Below are positions 39,028-48,496 of a DNA stretch of 64,000 nt, piece by piece. The stretch covers positions 7,431 through 71,430 of the forward strand of contig NZ_CALGFC010000056.1 of the NCBI RefSeq assembly GCF_937881195.1, read 5' to 3'. This DNA comes from an uncultured Methanobrevibacter sp. GTDB taxonomy: Archaea; Methanobacteriota; Methanobacteria; Methanobacteriales; Methanobacteriaceae. Every line of letters starts with the position of its first letter. Position 1 is the stretch's first letter. The position numbers and the translations under genes were made by a program. The notes under the pieces are model-generated. The model ran no database searches. It saw nothing but the letters and a program-made list of their open reading frames with translations, and was not told the DNA's origin.

Positions 39028-39876
39028 TTAATTATTTGGGTCATCTTCTTCTTTAGTCCAGTATTTTCCAGGTTTCATCTTTTCAGGCATTTTTTTCTTT
39101 AAACTTTCTGTAATTGCTATAAGGGGATGTTGTGCATCATCTATAATCTCAATATCATCGAAACTATGTATCCCTGCCTTATCTGCTGTTTTTTCCATTC
39201 CTAACTCTAGATCTTTATTTAAATTTATAACATAACAATCTATTTCATTGCATCCAAGTTTTCTAGCAGCAACTGCTCTATGGTGCCCATCAACAAGTAT
39301 CCATCTATTTCCACTTTTCACAACAATCGCGGGTTCAGCTAAACCTCTTTTAAGTTCGTAAGTTCTACCTTCTAACTCATCAGCATAAACTTTGTCTTGA
39401 GTAGGTCTTAAATCATTAGTACTCACTTTTTCCCGTTTTAAATTTGTTTTAATTCCATATAATTGTTCTAAAGTTTTCTTAAAGTAATTTACTTTAGTTG
39501 GAGTTGACCTCTCTATGTGTGATCTAACCATATCAGTATTTGTTATTATGCCATTAAGTTTTCCGTCTCGACCTACAACAGGTAATCTTGAAATGCCTTG
39601 TCTAAACATTACTCTAGATGCATCATTGATTGACATATCTTGCTGTGCAACCACAACCTCTGTTGACATAATATCTTTTACCAATTCTTCCCATTCTTTC
39701 AATAATAAGTCAAAAGCAGTAACTATTCCTACAATATGTTTATTATCATCTATAACTGGAAATCCATCGTGTCCAGTGTTTTTCATTAATCTTATGACTT
39801 CTGAATTAGGTGTATTAGGATTAACACTAATAACATCTTTTGTCATATAATTTTTTACTAAAGATTTTCCACTCAT
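39028..39876 (-). CDS. CBS-domain pair fused to a ParB/sulfiredoxin-like domain
   Basis: 282 residues, ATG 39876 behind AAAGGAAGTATAA. Residues 1-125 are two CBS repeats: VKNYMTKDVISVNPNTPNSE, then FPVIDDNKHIVGIVTAFDLL, and DIMSTEVVVAQQDMSINDAS, then RLPVVGRDGKLNGIITNTDM. Residues 150-225 are ParB-like: LAEPAIVVKSGNRWILVDGH, then HRAVAARKLGCNEIDCYVI, with the DGHHR motif seen in ParB-type nucleotide-binding proteins. CBS pairs sense adenosine nucleotides, so the fusion probably couples nucleotide level to the ParB-like activity, which may be a kinase, nuclease or CTPase. The exact reaction cannot be told. Confidence 0.85.
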   Translation of the reverse strand: MSGKSLVKNYMTKDVISVNPNTPNSEVIRLMKNTGHDGFPVIDDNKHIVGIVTAFDLLLKEWEELVKDIMSTEVVVAQQDMSINDASRVMFRQGISRLPVVGRDGKLNGIITNTDMVRSHIERSTPTKVNYFKKTLEQLYGIKTNLKREKVSTNDLRPTQDKVYADELEGRTYELKRGLAEPAIVVKSGNRWILVDGHHRAVAARKLGCNEIDCYVINLNKDLELGMEKTADKAGIHSFDDIEIIDDAQHPLIAITESLKKKMPEKMKPGKYWTKEEDDPNN

Positions 39877-39950
39877 TTTTTATACTTCCTTTGATTATTA
39901 ATTTTCAAGTAGTTATTTTTCCCTTAATAACTTTTTAGATTAATAATTTT

Positions 39951-41303
39951 TTATTCAAGTAATTTTTTTAATATTTTTACAGTCTCTCCAGGATCTGCTT
40001 TTCCTCTAGTAAATTTCATGACCTGTCCAACTAAAAAGTTTAGTGATGCTCCTTTTCCTGTTTTATAATCTTCCACAGCAATAGGATTTTCATTTATAGC
40101 TTTTTTAGCTGCATTTACTACTTCGTCTTTGTTAATTACTCCAATCAATCCTAATTCTTCAGCTATTTCATTTGGAGATTTTGGATTTTTAGGCATTTTT
40201 TCAACTATTCTTTGCCCAGCTTTTGTTGTAATCTCTTTATTTTTAAGAAGAGTTAATAGAGCTATAATATTCTTAGGACTTATTTCACTTTCTGAAAATT
40301 CGAATTTATTATAAGTTAAAACTCTTTTGAGCTCATCTCTCATCCACATTGCAGAAAATATTGGGTCTATAGATTCAGCCACTTTTTCATATGCATTGGC
40401 TAATTCAAGCTCAGAAGTTAAAGTTTTAGCAGTTTCTTCATCTATTTCATATTGTTTCATAAATCTATTAACCTTATTGTGTGGTGCTTCTGGCATTGAT
40501 TCTGCAACTTCTTCAAGTTGTTGTTTTTTAATCTTAATTGGGGGTAAATCTGGATCTGGAATAAATCTATAATCATCAGCATCTTCTTTTGTTCTCATTC
40601 CAACAGTTATCATCTGAGATTCTAAAAATGCCCTTGTTTCTTGTTTGACTTCGACTCCTCTTTTTATTAGATTCTTTTGTCTAACCATCTCAAATTTCAA
40701 TGCTTTATATGCTCCTTTTATAGAATTTATGTTTTTTATTTCTGCCCGATTTCCTCCTTCGAGAGAAATATTAACATCTGCTCTCATAGTCCCTTCTCCA
40801 CGAGCACATTCACTATAATTTAATACCCTAATCAACTCTTTTAAAAATTGCCGAGCTTCTTCAGGAGAATGCATATCAGGTTCTGTAACAATCTCTACAA
40901 GGGGGATTCCCGATCTATTAAAATCAACTATACCAAAGTCTGGCTTAAATTGCCCTGGATCTTCTTCCATATGTATTTCTCTTATCCTAACACCATTTAA
41001 ATCTCCTTCATATCCAATAGGAACTGAAGTCCTCTGATAACCGGAAGGTAAATCGGGATAATCATAATGTTTTCGCATGAAATAAGTTATATTCTGATCT
41101 ATTTTACAATTTAACATTAAAGCAATTGTTAAAGCATTTTCCAAAGCTTTTTCATTAGTTGGGTATGGTTTTGCTCCTGGCTGATTTAAACAAACTGGGC
41201 AAATATTTGTATTTGCTGAAGCATCTTTATAATTAGTAGGACAATCGCAAAATAGTTTTGAGTCAGTTTTCAGCTGTACGTGAATTTCAAGTCCACATTT
41301 CAT
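39951..41303 (-). CDS. gatB: Asp-tRNA(Asn)/Glu-tRNA(Gln) amidotransferase subunit B
   Basis: 450 residues from ATG 41303 (MKCGLEIHVQLKTDSKLFCD). Other family blocks: PSGYQRTSVPIGYEGDL, IREIHMEEDPGQFKPD, RSGIPLVEIVTEPDM and MRADVNISLEGGNRAEIKNI. The C-terminus is the helical YqeY-like domain. GatB phosphorylates the mischarged Asp or Glu and helps GatA amidate it. GatA is not in the window. The only strong ribosome site, GGAGG, is 14 bases before ATG but eight bases before an in-frame ATT at 41309, so initiation might begin two codons earlier. Confidence 0.95.
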   Translation of the reverse strand: MKCGLEIHVQLKTDSKLFCDCPTNYKDASANTNICPVCLNQPGAKPYPTNEKALENALTIALMLNCKIDQNITYFMRKHYDYPDLPSGYQRTSVPIGYEGDLNGVRIREIHMEEDPGQFKPDFGIVDFNRSGIPLVEIVTEPDMHSPEEARQFLKELIRVLNYSECARGEGTMRADVNISLEGGNRAEIKNINSIKGAYKALKFEMVRQKNLIKRGVEVKQETRAFLESQMITVGMRTKEDADDYRFIPDPDLPPIKIKKQQLEEVAESMPEAPHNKVNRFMKQYEIDEETAKTLTSELELANAYEKVAESIDPIFSAMWMRDELKRVLTYNKFEFSESEISPKNIIALLTLLKNKEITTKAGQRIVEKMPKNPKSPNEIAEELGLIGVINKDEVVNAAKKAINENPIAVEDYKTGKGASLNFLVGQVMKFTRGKADPGETVKILKKLLE

Positions 41304-41689
41304 GTCAATAGTAATTCCTCCAAGGTTAAAAATAATTGCAATAAAATCAAATACTCTATATTTGAACATATTTATGATAAATAATTTTTATTTTATTCAT
41401 ATTTAGTAATAGTTTTATATAATAATCAATTGTTTTAATATAATTTATTTTTCTTTAATTTTTTTTAATAATATTTTATTTAATTATTTTATATATTATA
41501 AATTTTTCCAAAGTAATAATGTTCATATTTTTAGTTTGTTATGTTATATCCGAAAATATATGTAAAATATTAAATTATATATAAATTTTTAATTTAATTA
41601 TGAGAATTAATCGGATTTATAATAATAAAGAATTAACTTGATTATAAGAATAAATTTTCAATTTTAAAATATTTGTATTCTTATTAATT
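41304..41689. other. AT-rich gap with gatB leader
   Basis: 386 bases between gatB (including its 5' sequence) and the radical SAM gene, both minus strand. ACATAACAAACTAAAAATATG on the minus strand near 41520-41545 and ATATATAATTTAATATT near 41563-41582 contain possible promoter elements for gatB. No gene seen. Confidence 0.35.
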
Positions 41690-42703
41690 TTAATATTTGT
41701 CATTCAAGGATTCTTTGATATATCTTTTTATAAAAGGGTTTAAATCAGATAAATACTCACTTTCCATATTTCCAAGTTGTTTTTTGTCTGTAAATGTCCC
41801 CTTTAACTTTCTTCCAGCCCAAAAAACTTCTTCTTCAACTCTTTTTCCATACTTTGTTCCAAACATTTTGAAAAGAGGGAATTTTGTTATTCCATTTGCA
41901 CCACTTAAAATTAATGGGCCAATATTAGCTAGGTTATCTGTCCAAGTACCACATATAATCTCAATATCTGGAAAAATAAGCCTTATTGTAGAAACTATCC
42001 CTGCATAATACAATGAAGCTGGCTGAGAAGACTTTTCAAATTCTGTATCTTTATGTGGATTAAGAGAATAAAATATTATTCTATCGATTTTATGGTCTTT
42101 AATATAATTAATTAAATAATTAACATCTTCAGGAGTTTCACCCAATCCTAATATAATTGTAATTGCTTTTTTAAACCCTAAATCTCCTGCTTTATCTAAC
42201 ATATTACCAATATCATTCAATGATTTACTAGGACATACCTTATTATGTAAAATAGGGTTAGCTGTTTCTACTGCACCCGTTATTCCAATTATTTCTTCAT
42301 TATATTCTTCTAAATCATTTGTTATGCCAATATTTAGCCATACTTGATTATTTGTAATATCATATATTTTTTTAGCAATTTCTCTGATTTCAGCTGTGTT
42401 AAATGATTCATAACCTCCAGATAAAAATTCAATATTCCAACCTAATCTTTTACACAGCTCTGATTCTGCTAATATGCTTTCAATTTTCCTTTTAGCTTTT
42501 TTAGGATCTTTAATTTTATTTTTTTGTGTACTCATATAACAAAAGCTACAATCTCCTTTTTCACACCACCAAGATAAAAATATTGCCCTTTCTAAACTAA
42601 TCTGGTCATAACCTTTTTTTATACTAAGTTTATTAGCTTTATTAATTAAATCTAAAATTTCAAAATTTTTTATTTTATCTATGTATTTCATTTGATTTAC
42701 CAT
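41690..42703 (-). CDS. Radical SAM protein, BioB/HmdB-like, with CX4CX2C cluster motif
   Basis: 337 residues from ATG 42703 (a second ATG four codons on is possible). The N-terminus LINKANKLSIKKGYDQISLE resembles biotin synthase-type proteins. The cluster motif is WWCEKGDCSFCYMSTQ, that is Cys-X4-Cys-X2-Cys, where ordinary radical SAM enzymes have CX3CX2C and HmdB/HcgA has CX5CX2C. Then come EFLSGGYESF (the GGE-like SAM-binding site), IGITGAVETANPILHNKVCP and IILGLGETPEDV. The C-terminus keeps the BioB barrel order. It probably makes a cofactor or modifies a small molecule; the product is unknown. It lies upstream of gatB with a long gap, so it is likely separate. Confidence 0.8.
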   Translation of the reverse strand: MVNQMKYIDKIKNFEILDLINKANKLSIKKGYDQISLERAIFLSWWCEKGDCSFCYMSTQKNKIKDPKKAKRKIESILAESELCKRLGWNIEFLSGGYESFNTAEIREIAKKIYDITNNQVWLNIGITNDLEEYNEEIIGITGAVETANPILHNKVCPSKSLNDIGNMLDKAGDLGFKKAITIILGLGETPEDVNYLINYIKDHKIDRIIFYSLNPHKDTEFEKSSQPASLYYAGIVSTIRLIFPDIEIICGTWTDNLANIGPLILSGANGITKFPLFKMFGTKYGKRVEEEVFWAGRKLKGTFTDKKQLGNMESEYLSDLNPFIKRYIKESLNDKY

Positions 42704-43199
42704 CGATTTCTAGGATATGAATATATTAAAATCTATTTTTTATTACATATGATTTTTTATTATATATATTACAATTACTCTTCAATATTATTTGTTGTTA
42801 TTCTTTGTAAATAAATGGTCAAATTCTATATTTTAAGGTTATTATATAGTAATATAATGCCCATATTTTTGAATTATTTGATTAATATACAATTTTTTGT
42901 TTAAATAAGAGTTTCATAATCTATTTTAAATTTCTCATTTATTTAAACTATGTAATTAAAAGTATATATAAATCATAAAGTTAATATAATATAATTATTC
43001 AATTAATTTTTAATAATATTATAATTTTTAGCAATATTAATTTTTAATATTATTAATTTTTAGTATTGTTAATTTAAATATGTTATTTATTTTTATTTAT
43101 AAATTATTTATTTTAATAATTCTTGACATATTTCAAATTATTTCTATTAAAATTGTTATGTGACACTAAAAAAATATTTAATATTTGAAAGGGATTTTG
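42704..43199. other. AT-rich divergent gap
   Basis: 496 bases. The stretch 43011-43080 has three imperfect copies of ATTAATTTTTA-ATATT. The plus-strand gene's TATA box could be AAGTATATATAAATC near 42960-42974, which would leave a 200-base leader, or a weaker closer one. No gene or RNA recognised. Confidence 0.35.
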
Positions 43200-43985
43200 A
43201 TGGTATATTGTAGATATTGTGGAACTCAAAATAAAGATGGTACTTTAAAATGTATCAATTGTGGAAAACCTTTGAGTTTAATGCCTAATGACTCTCAAAA
43301 AGATTCAATTCATAGTTCTTATAGGGATCACCATTCTATAGGAAATAATCATGGGGATAATTCCAGTACTCATAATGAATCTATTAATCCTAATATTTCT
43401 AATCATCATAGAAGTCCAATTAAAGATCGCTATATGAAAAATGACCAAGAATTAAATAATTTTGAAAATCGTTCTAATATAAATTATGAATCAAAGCAAT
43501 CTATGAATCAGGGAGCTAATGGTTTTAATAACCAAAGTTATGGCCATAGAAGAGAAAATCAAAACCAAAATTATCAAAATTCTATTAACTCTCATAAAGA
43601 AACCTTAAATGATAATAATGGTAATAGAGGTTATATAAATAATTTAAGTGAAAATAATAGTCAAAATTTGGATAATAATTTAGAAAACTCTAATAATTTA
43701 AATAATAATATAAATAGTGGTTATTATTCTCAAAATTATCCTAAAGAATCTGTAAAACAAAATAAAAATTCTGTTGAATGGGATGTTATAATAGCGACTG
43801 CTTTAATGGTCATTATTTTAACAGCCATACTTCAAAGAATCTTCCCTTCAATAGCAATATTCATATCTCTATTAATTGGGTTAATTTATATTTTAATTGC
43901 AACTAAATCTAAATCAACTCTTTTTAAGGCTATACCTTTGACTATTTTGGCTATTTTGGCTATTTCGGCATATTTTAGCATTTAA
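43200..43985 (+). CDS. Zinc-ribbon protein with Asn-rich linker and C-terminal membrane segments
   Basis: 261 residues from ATG 43200, six bases after AAAGGG. Residues 3-22 form a small zinc ribbon (CRYCGTQNKDGTLKCINCGK; CX2C-X11-CX2C). Residues 25-195 are a low-complexity Asn/Ser/His/Gln linker. Residues 198-261 contain about three hydrophobic segments (VIIATALMVIILTAILQRIF, IAIFISLLIGLIYILIA, IPLTILAILAISAYFSI). Similar zinc-ribbon plus membrane proteins are common in Methanobacteriales with no known role. Confidence 0.8.
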   Translation: MVYCRYCGTQNKDGTLKCINCGKPLSLMPNDSQKDSIHSSYRDHHSIGNNHGDNSSTHNESINPNISNHHRSPIKDRYMKNDQELNNFENRSNINYESKQSMNQGANGFNNQSYGHRRENQNQNYQNSINSHKETLNDNNGNRGYINNLSENNSQNLDNNLENSNNLNNNINSGYYSQNYPKESVKQNKNSVEWDVIIATALMVIILTAILQRIFPSIAIFISLLIGLIYILIATKSKSTLFKAIPLTILAILAISAYFSI

Positions 43986-44089
43986 AAATTTTTATATTTT
44001 TGAATAAAGGTGTAATAGTTAATTTTTTTAAAATATACTCTTTTTAGACGATTTTTTATTTTTAGCTAATTCATCGAATTATCAAAAAG

Positions 44090-44099
44090 TTTATATATG
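44090..44099 (+). promoter_or_regulatory. TATA box for tRNA-Asn transcript
   Basis: TTTATATATG, the strongest archaeal TATA-like element ahead of the tRNA-Asn gene. A start 22-27 bases downstream would fall near 44118, leaving a leader of about 73 bases before the tRNA, unusually long for a tRNA gene. Confidence 0.5.
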
Positions 44100-44118
44100 A
44101 TGATTATCAACCTATGTA

Positions 44119-44191
44119 ATGCTGTCTAAAGCTTAACTGATTTTGGACATAAGCTAACATCATGCCCGATTATAGGCGTGGGTTTTCATAT
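44119..44191 (+). ncRNA. Possible structured RNA in the leader of tRNA-Asn
   Basis: This stretch has markedly higher G+C than surrounding non-coding DNA, usual here only for stable RNAs. It can form AGCTTA(44130-44135)/TAAGCT(44150-44155), or alternatively TGTCT(44123-44127)/GGACA(44145-44149), which exclude each other, and a separate hairpin CATGCC/GGCGTG around 44161-44180. It may be a small RNA released when tRNA-Asn is cut by RNase P, or only a long leader. No known family recognised. Confidence 0.3.
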
Positions 44192-44264
<73 letters not shown>

Positions 44265-44269
44265 TTTTT

Positions 44270-44343
<74 letters not shown>

Positions 44344-44592
44344 TTGATTAAAGCTTAATCTAATTATTTTAGATGAGTATTATTGTTTGATAAGTTGTAT
44401 CTTAGATAATTTTATATATTATTAAAATAATCTTAATTATACATTAAGAAATAAAGTTTTAATTAATTAATAATTTTGTCTATAGTAAATATATAGTGAA
44501 TAATATTTTAATAGTTTTAAAAGTTTTCTAATAGTAATATTTATAAACTAATACTATCAATATATTATATAGCTGACTAAATTTTTTTATTT

Positions 44593-44670
<78 letters not shown>

Positions 44671-44799
44671 TTTATCATTTGTTTATTATATGCTTTAATA
44701 TAGAAGTATTTTTTATTATAAAAGTTATATTCTATAATTATTATATAATATTTTATTTACTTTTGAAGGTTCATGGGAAAAACCTCCTTTTTATCTAAA

Positions 44800-44882
44800 G
44801 CGGGGGTGCCCGAGCGGCCAAAGGGGACAGGCTTAGGACCTGTTGACGCAGGTCTACCAGGGTTCGAATCCCTGCTCCCGCA
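44800..44882 (+). tRNA. tRNA-Leu(TAG)
   Basis: Acceptor GCGGGGG pairs with CTCCCGC with wobble, discriminator A. Anticodon arm ACAGG-CTTAGGA-CCTGT gives TAG. The long variable arm (TTGACGCAGGTCTA) is typical of class II tRNA-Leu. A short hairpin AGGTT/AACCT followed by T residues lies 20-35 bases upstream at about 44767-44790. Confidence 0.93.
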
Positions 44883-45051
44883 TAAATCTTTAAAATATAT
44901 TTGATTTAAATTTATTTATATTATCTTAAAATTATTATTAAAATTACTATGAAAATATAATTTTTATAAAACCATTATTTTTATAGTTTTTATATAATCA
45001 TTATAAATTTTTATATTTAATTTTAAGTTTTTAATTTTATTTGTTACAAAT

Positions 45052-45472
<421 letters not shown>

Positions 45473-46012
45473 ATGCAAAATAAATTTATTGCGTTGTTGA
45501 TAGTTATTATAATAGCTGTTTGCGGAGTTTCAGCATTTTTATTGACTCAGAATAATAATACTGAGAATAATAACATTACTGATAATAACGGCTCAAATGA
45601 TAATATTAACAATACTATGAAAAATAAAAATATGAATTTGGGCAATACAAATTTTAAAGGAAATACTGATGAAAATGGTATTATCGCTTCTTTAAATGGG
45701 CCTTTATATTCTTCTGAAGGAAAAACAATTAATTTAACATGGAAAATTACAAACAATGGTAATGATACTATTAATAATGTTTCAGCGGAAGATCAATCAT
45801 CTTCCCATAATTTCGGAACTTTAGCTCCAGGAGAATCAAAGATATATTCCGTTTCTTTAAATATTCCTACATTGGCTCAAGTAAAAGAAGATTTTGGTCC
45901 TGATGCAACTGTTTCAAATCCATTTTCAATTGGGGGATATTCTATATCTTATTTGTTAAATGGAGAGGAATTCCAGTTTAATTCAAATTCAATTGATATT
46001 AAATTGGTATAA
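45473..46012 (+). CDS. Exported CARDB/DUF11-like single beta-sandwich protein
   Basis: 179 residues from ATG 45473, behind AAGGAGGTATTTT. Residues 3-22 are a signal or anchor (NKFIALLIVIIIAVCGVSAF). An Asn/Thr-rich linker runs to about residue 60. Residues 70-178 look like an Ig-type sandwich: INLTWKITNNGNDTINNVSA, GTLAPGESKIYSVSLNIP and YSISYLLNGEEFQFNSNSID. Such domains occur as repeats in archaeal surface proteins; here there is just one. Function unknown, probably envelope-associated. Confidence 0.75.
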   Translation: MQNKFIALLIVIIIAVCGVSAFLLTQNNNTENNNITDNNGSNDNINNTMKNKNMNLGNTNFKGNTDENGIIASLNGPLYSSEGKTINLTWKITNNGNDTINNVSAEDQSSSHNFGTLAPGESKIYSVSLNIPTLAQVKEDFGPDATVSNPFSIGGYSISYLLNGEEFQFNSNSIDIKLV

Positions 46013-46278
46013 TAAATCTTTTTTTATCAAATATTTTATTTTTTTATCTTTTTTTATTTTTTATTTATTTTTTATCTTTTTTTATTTACATTATTTTTTC
46101 TTTTAATTTTTTCAGTTTCATGATTAAATTTTATTTTAAATATAATTTTACACCCGATATATTACTGTTCATTAGCTAGGAAAAATTTAAACTATATCTT
46201 ATTACATATCACTAGTTATTGATTAATGCTATAATTAATTTTTTTTGATTATTATAAATAAATTTTAATGTTGATAAA

Positions 46279-46686
46279 ATGGCTAAAAAAGGTTCAGCAG
46301 AAGAAAGAGATTTAGTTCATAAGCTGTGGGAAAAAAATTTTGCAGCCATGAGGGCTCCTGCTTCAGGAGGAGCTACAAAAAGACCTCTTCCAGATGTTTT
46401 AGCAGGAAATGGAAAAATATATTTGGCCATTGAAGTTAAAACTACAACTAAAGATAAAATCTACATTGATTCCCCTCAAATTGATGCTTTAATTGAATTT
46501 TGTGATATTTTTGGTGCTTTTCCATTTTTAGGAATCAAATTTAAATATACTAAGTGGCTATTTTTAGCTCCTGAGAAGATAGTTAGGACTAGAAATAATA
46601 ATTACAAAATAGAAAAATATGTTGCATTAGAAACTGGATTAGAGCTAGATGAAATTATTGGTATTGATAAACAAGTTAAATTTTAA
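46279..46686 (+). CDS. hjc: Holliday junction resolvase Hjc
   Basis: 135 residues from ATG 46279. KKGSAEERDLVHKLWEKNFA (catalytic Glu), APASGGATKRPLPDVLAGNG (Asp) and YLAIEVKTTTKDKIYI (E-x-K) form the metal-dependent nuclease core of archaeal Hjc. It cuts four-way DNA junctions during recombination. The length and order are typical. The ribosome site is weak. Confidence 0.95.
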   Translation: MAKKGSAEERDLVHKLWEKNFAAMRAPASGGATKRPLPDVLAGNGKIYLAIEVKTTTKDKIYIDSPQIDALIEFCDIFGAFPFLGIKFKYTKWLFLAPEKIVRTRNNNYKIEKYVALETGLELDEIIGIDKQVKF

Positions 46687-47013
46687 AAGTTTTTTATAGT
46701 CAAAAATATAAATTAATAAATAATGTTTATTTTATCATTTTATCATTTTATTCTTAAATTATCAATTTATAATTTTTTTTTTAAAAATTTGTTTTTACCT
46801 AAAATAACTTTCTTATAATTTTTTATTTATTAGTAATCATTTTTAATTGCTATTTTTCCATTTTATTTGTTAATTAGATAAATATAATCTATTTGGTTTA
46901 ATTTGCATAGTTTTTTTAAAATATATTTATAATTTTATTTTAATTTTTAGAAAGAATTCTCTCAAAATTTATCAAAACATTTAAATATTAAATCGAACTA
47001 ATATTTTTATGTT
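46687..47013. other. AT-rich gap before tRNA-Cys
   Basis: 327 bases with long T-runs after hjc (termination) and AAAACATTTAAATATTAAATC at 46974-46994 as a possible promoter for tRNA-Cys. No gene seen. Confidence 0.35.
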
Positions 47014-47086
<73 letters not shown>

Positions 47087-47135
47087 ATATCTAATTATAA
47101 AAATCTACTACATTGCTTATTTTTGCTTTGTATTT

Positions 47136-47296
47136 GGGGTTATAGTGTAATCTGGCATCATCTGGGACTCCAGTTGTCTTTGAAGAAAAAACGCGTAACT
47201 GACAGTATGATGATCAACATCGTATCGTATGATGATCAATTGGAGTACTGAGACATGAGAAATCCCAGGATCGGGGTTCAAATCCCTGTGACCCCA
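47136..47296 (+). tRNA. tRNA-Trp(CCA) with intron
   Basis: GGGGTTA pairs with TGACCCC, discriminator A. The anticodon stem strands are TGGGA (47163-47167) and TCCCA (47263-47267), with CTCCA between the first strand and the intron; anticodon CCA. Splicing after base 37 would remove about 47174-47261. The exon/intron border can form a bulge-helix-bulge with TGTCT near 47175-47179 and AGACA at 47251-47255. T arm GGGGTTCAAATCCCT. Confidence 0.93.
47174..47261 (+). ncRNA. Box C/D guide RNA in tRNA-Trp intron, predicted to methylate C34
   Basis: The intron contains two C boxes ATGATGA (47207-47213 and 47229-47235) and CTGA boxes at 47199-47202 and 47248-47251. The seven bases TTGGAGT just before the last box D, after one spacer A, pair with A31 C32 U33 C34 C35 A36 and, by wobble, G37 of the same precursor. 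The fifth base upstream of box D (G47243) faces C34, so the rule predicts 2'-O-methylation of C34. This is the known role of the euryarchaeal tRNA-Trp intron. The second known target, U39, was not matched. Confidence 0.82.
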
Positions 47297-47610
47297 CTTA
47301 TATATTTTTAAATATTTATTTTTTAATTGTTTTTTATATTATCAATATATTTTAAATAATTAACAATTTATTTTTAACAATTTTTCCCTTATTTTTTTAC
47401 TTTTAATTAAAAATTAAAAAGCTTTTTATTATAATAATCAGTCTTATATAATATTTATTAATTAATGCCTAATTATTTAAATTATTAGCACTAATTATTT
47501 ATTTAACTTATTATTAAATTATTTAATATTTAGATTAATAAATTTAATAATTTAATAATAAAAAATTTAATAATAAAAAATTTAATACTTATTTTTGAGG
47601 AGTTTTTTTT
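47297..47610. other. AT-rich gap after tRNA-Trp
   Basis: 314 bases with T-runs after the tRNA and several imperfect copies of AATTTAATAATAAAA near 47540-47590 just before the hydrolase gene. No gene or RNA recognised. Confidence 0.35.
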
Positions 47611-48231
47611 ATGGAAAAAATAAATGATGTTTGGTGTATTGAAGGTTTTGGTTCAGATTCGAATTGTTATCTTTTTGATGATATAATAATTGATACTGGA
47701 ACTGGGATGAAAAAGGATTATTTATATCAAAAAATAAAAGAAATAGGATATAATCTTGAAGATATATCTCAGATTGTAAATACTCATTGTCATTTTGATC
47801 ATGTTGGAGGAAATTATTTATTTCCTAATGCTAAGGTTTCTATTCATGAAAATGATGCTGAACCAATTAGATCTGGAGATATTTCATCTACAGCAGGTTT
47901 CATATTTGGAAAATCAATTAAAAGGCATGATGTCGATATAGAATTAAATAAAGGAGATAAAATACATAATTTTGAAGTTATTCATACTCCTGGCCACACT
48001 ATAGGGGGAATTTGCTTATGGGATGGTGAAATACTAATTTCTGGAGACACGGTTTTTGCAAACGGGGGTTTTGGTAGAATGGATATTGGGGGAAATTCTA
48101 GTGATATGGTCGATTCTATCAATTTATTAAGTAATTTAGATGTTAAATATCTTTTACCTGGACATGGGCCTTGGGTTAAAAATGGTAAAAGACATATAGA
48201 ATTAGCAAAACAAATGATTCAAAGTTATTAA
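47611..48231 (+). CDS. Metallo-beta-lactamase-fold hydrolase
   Basis: 206 residues from ATG 47611 behind GAGGAG. The zinc motif is NTHCHFDHVGG (H-x-H-x-D-H); the later ligands are in HTPGHTIGGICLW and ISGDTVFANGGFGRMDIGGN, with PGHGPW near the end. This glyoxalase II-like layout fits thioester or phosphodiester hydrolysis. The substrate is unknown. It stands alone between tRNA-Trp and trkA. Confidence 0.9.
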   Translation: MEKINDVWCIEGFGSDSNCYLFDDIIIDTGTGMKKDYLYQKIKEIGYNLEDISQIVNTHCHFDHVGGNYLFPNAKVSIHENDAEPIRSGDISSTAGFIFGKSIKRHDVDIELNKGDKIHNFEVIHTPGHTIGGICLWDGEILISGDTVFANGGFGRMDIGGNSSDMVDSINLLSNLDVKYLLPGHGPWVKNGKRHIELAKQMIQSY

Positions 48232-48496
48232 AAAATTAGGGATTCTAAAATTTAAAAAAATATCTTTCATTGCTATATTATTGCAATTATAAAAAATTAG
48301 TATAATTATTTGATATGGAATATTGGGAAATAAACTATTATAGAAACAAAAAAATAATTTTATTAATAAAATAATAAAAAAATAATTTAATTGAGTGGAT
48401 AAATTTTAAAAAATAGTTGAATTGGAGGCATTTTAAATATTAAAATAAATTTAAAATTATTTAATAATCTATAATATAGTCATTCCTAAATTTTGC

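Noticed and set aside
44097..44140. ATGATGA and CTGA as a possible box C/D RNA upstream of tRNA-Asn
   Set aside because: ATGATGA overlaps the TATA box, there is no flanking terminal stem, and the single guide-sized stretch has no evident target.
44123..44155. H-type pseudoknot from TGTCT/GGACA and AGCTTA/TAAGCT
   Set aside because: The third loop would have no bases across a five-pair stem, which is not possible; the two stems are alternatives instead.
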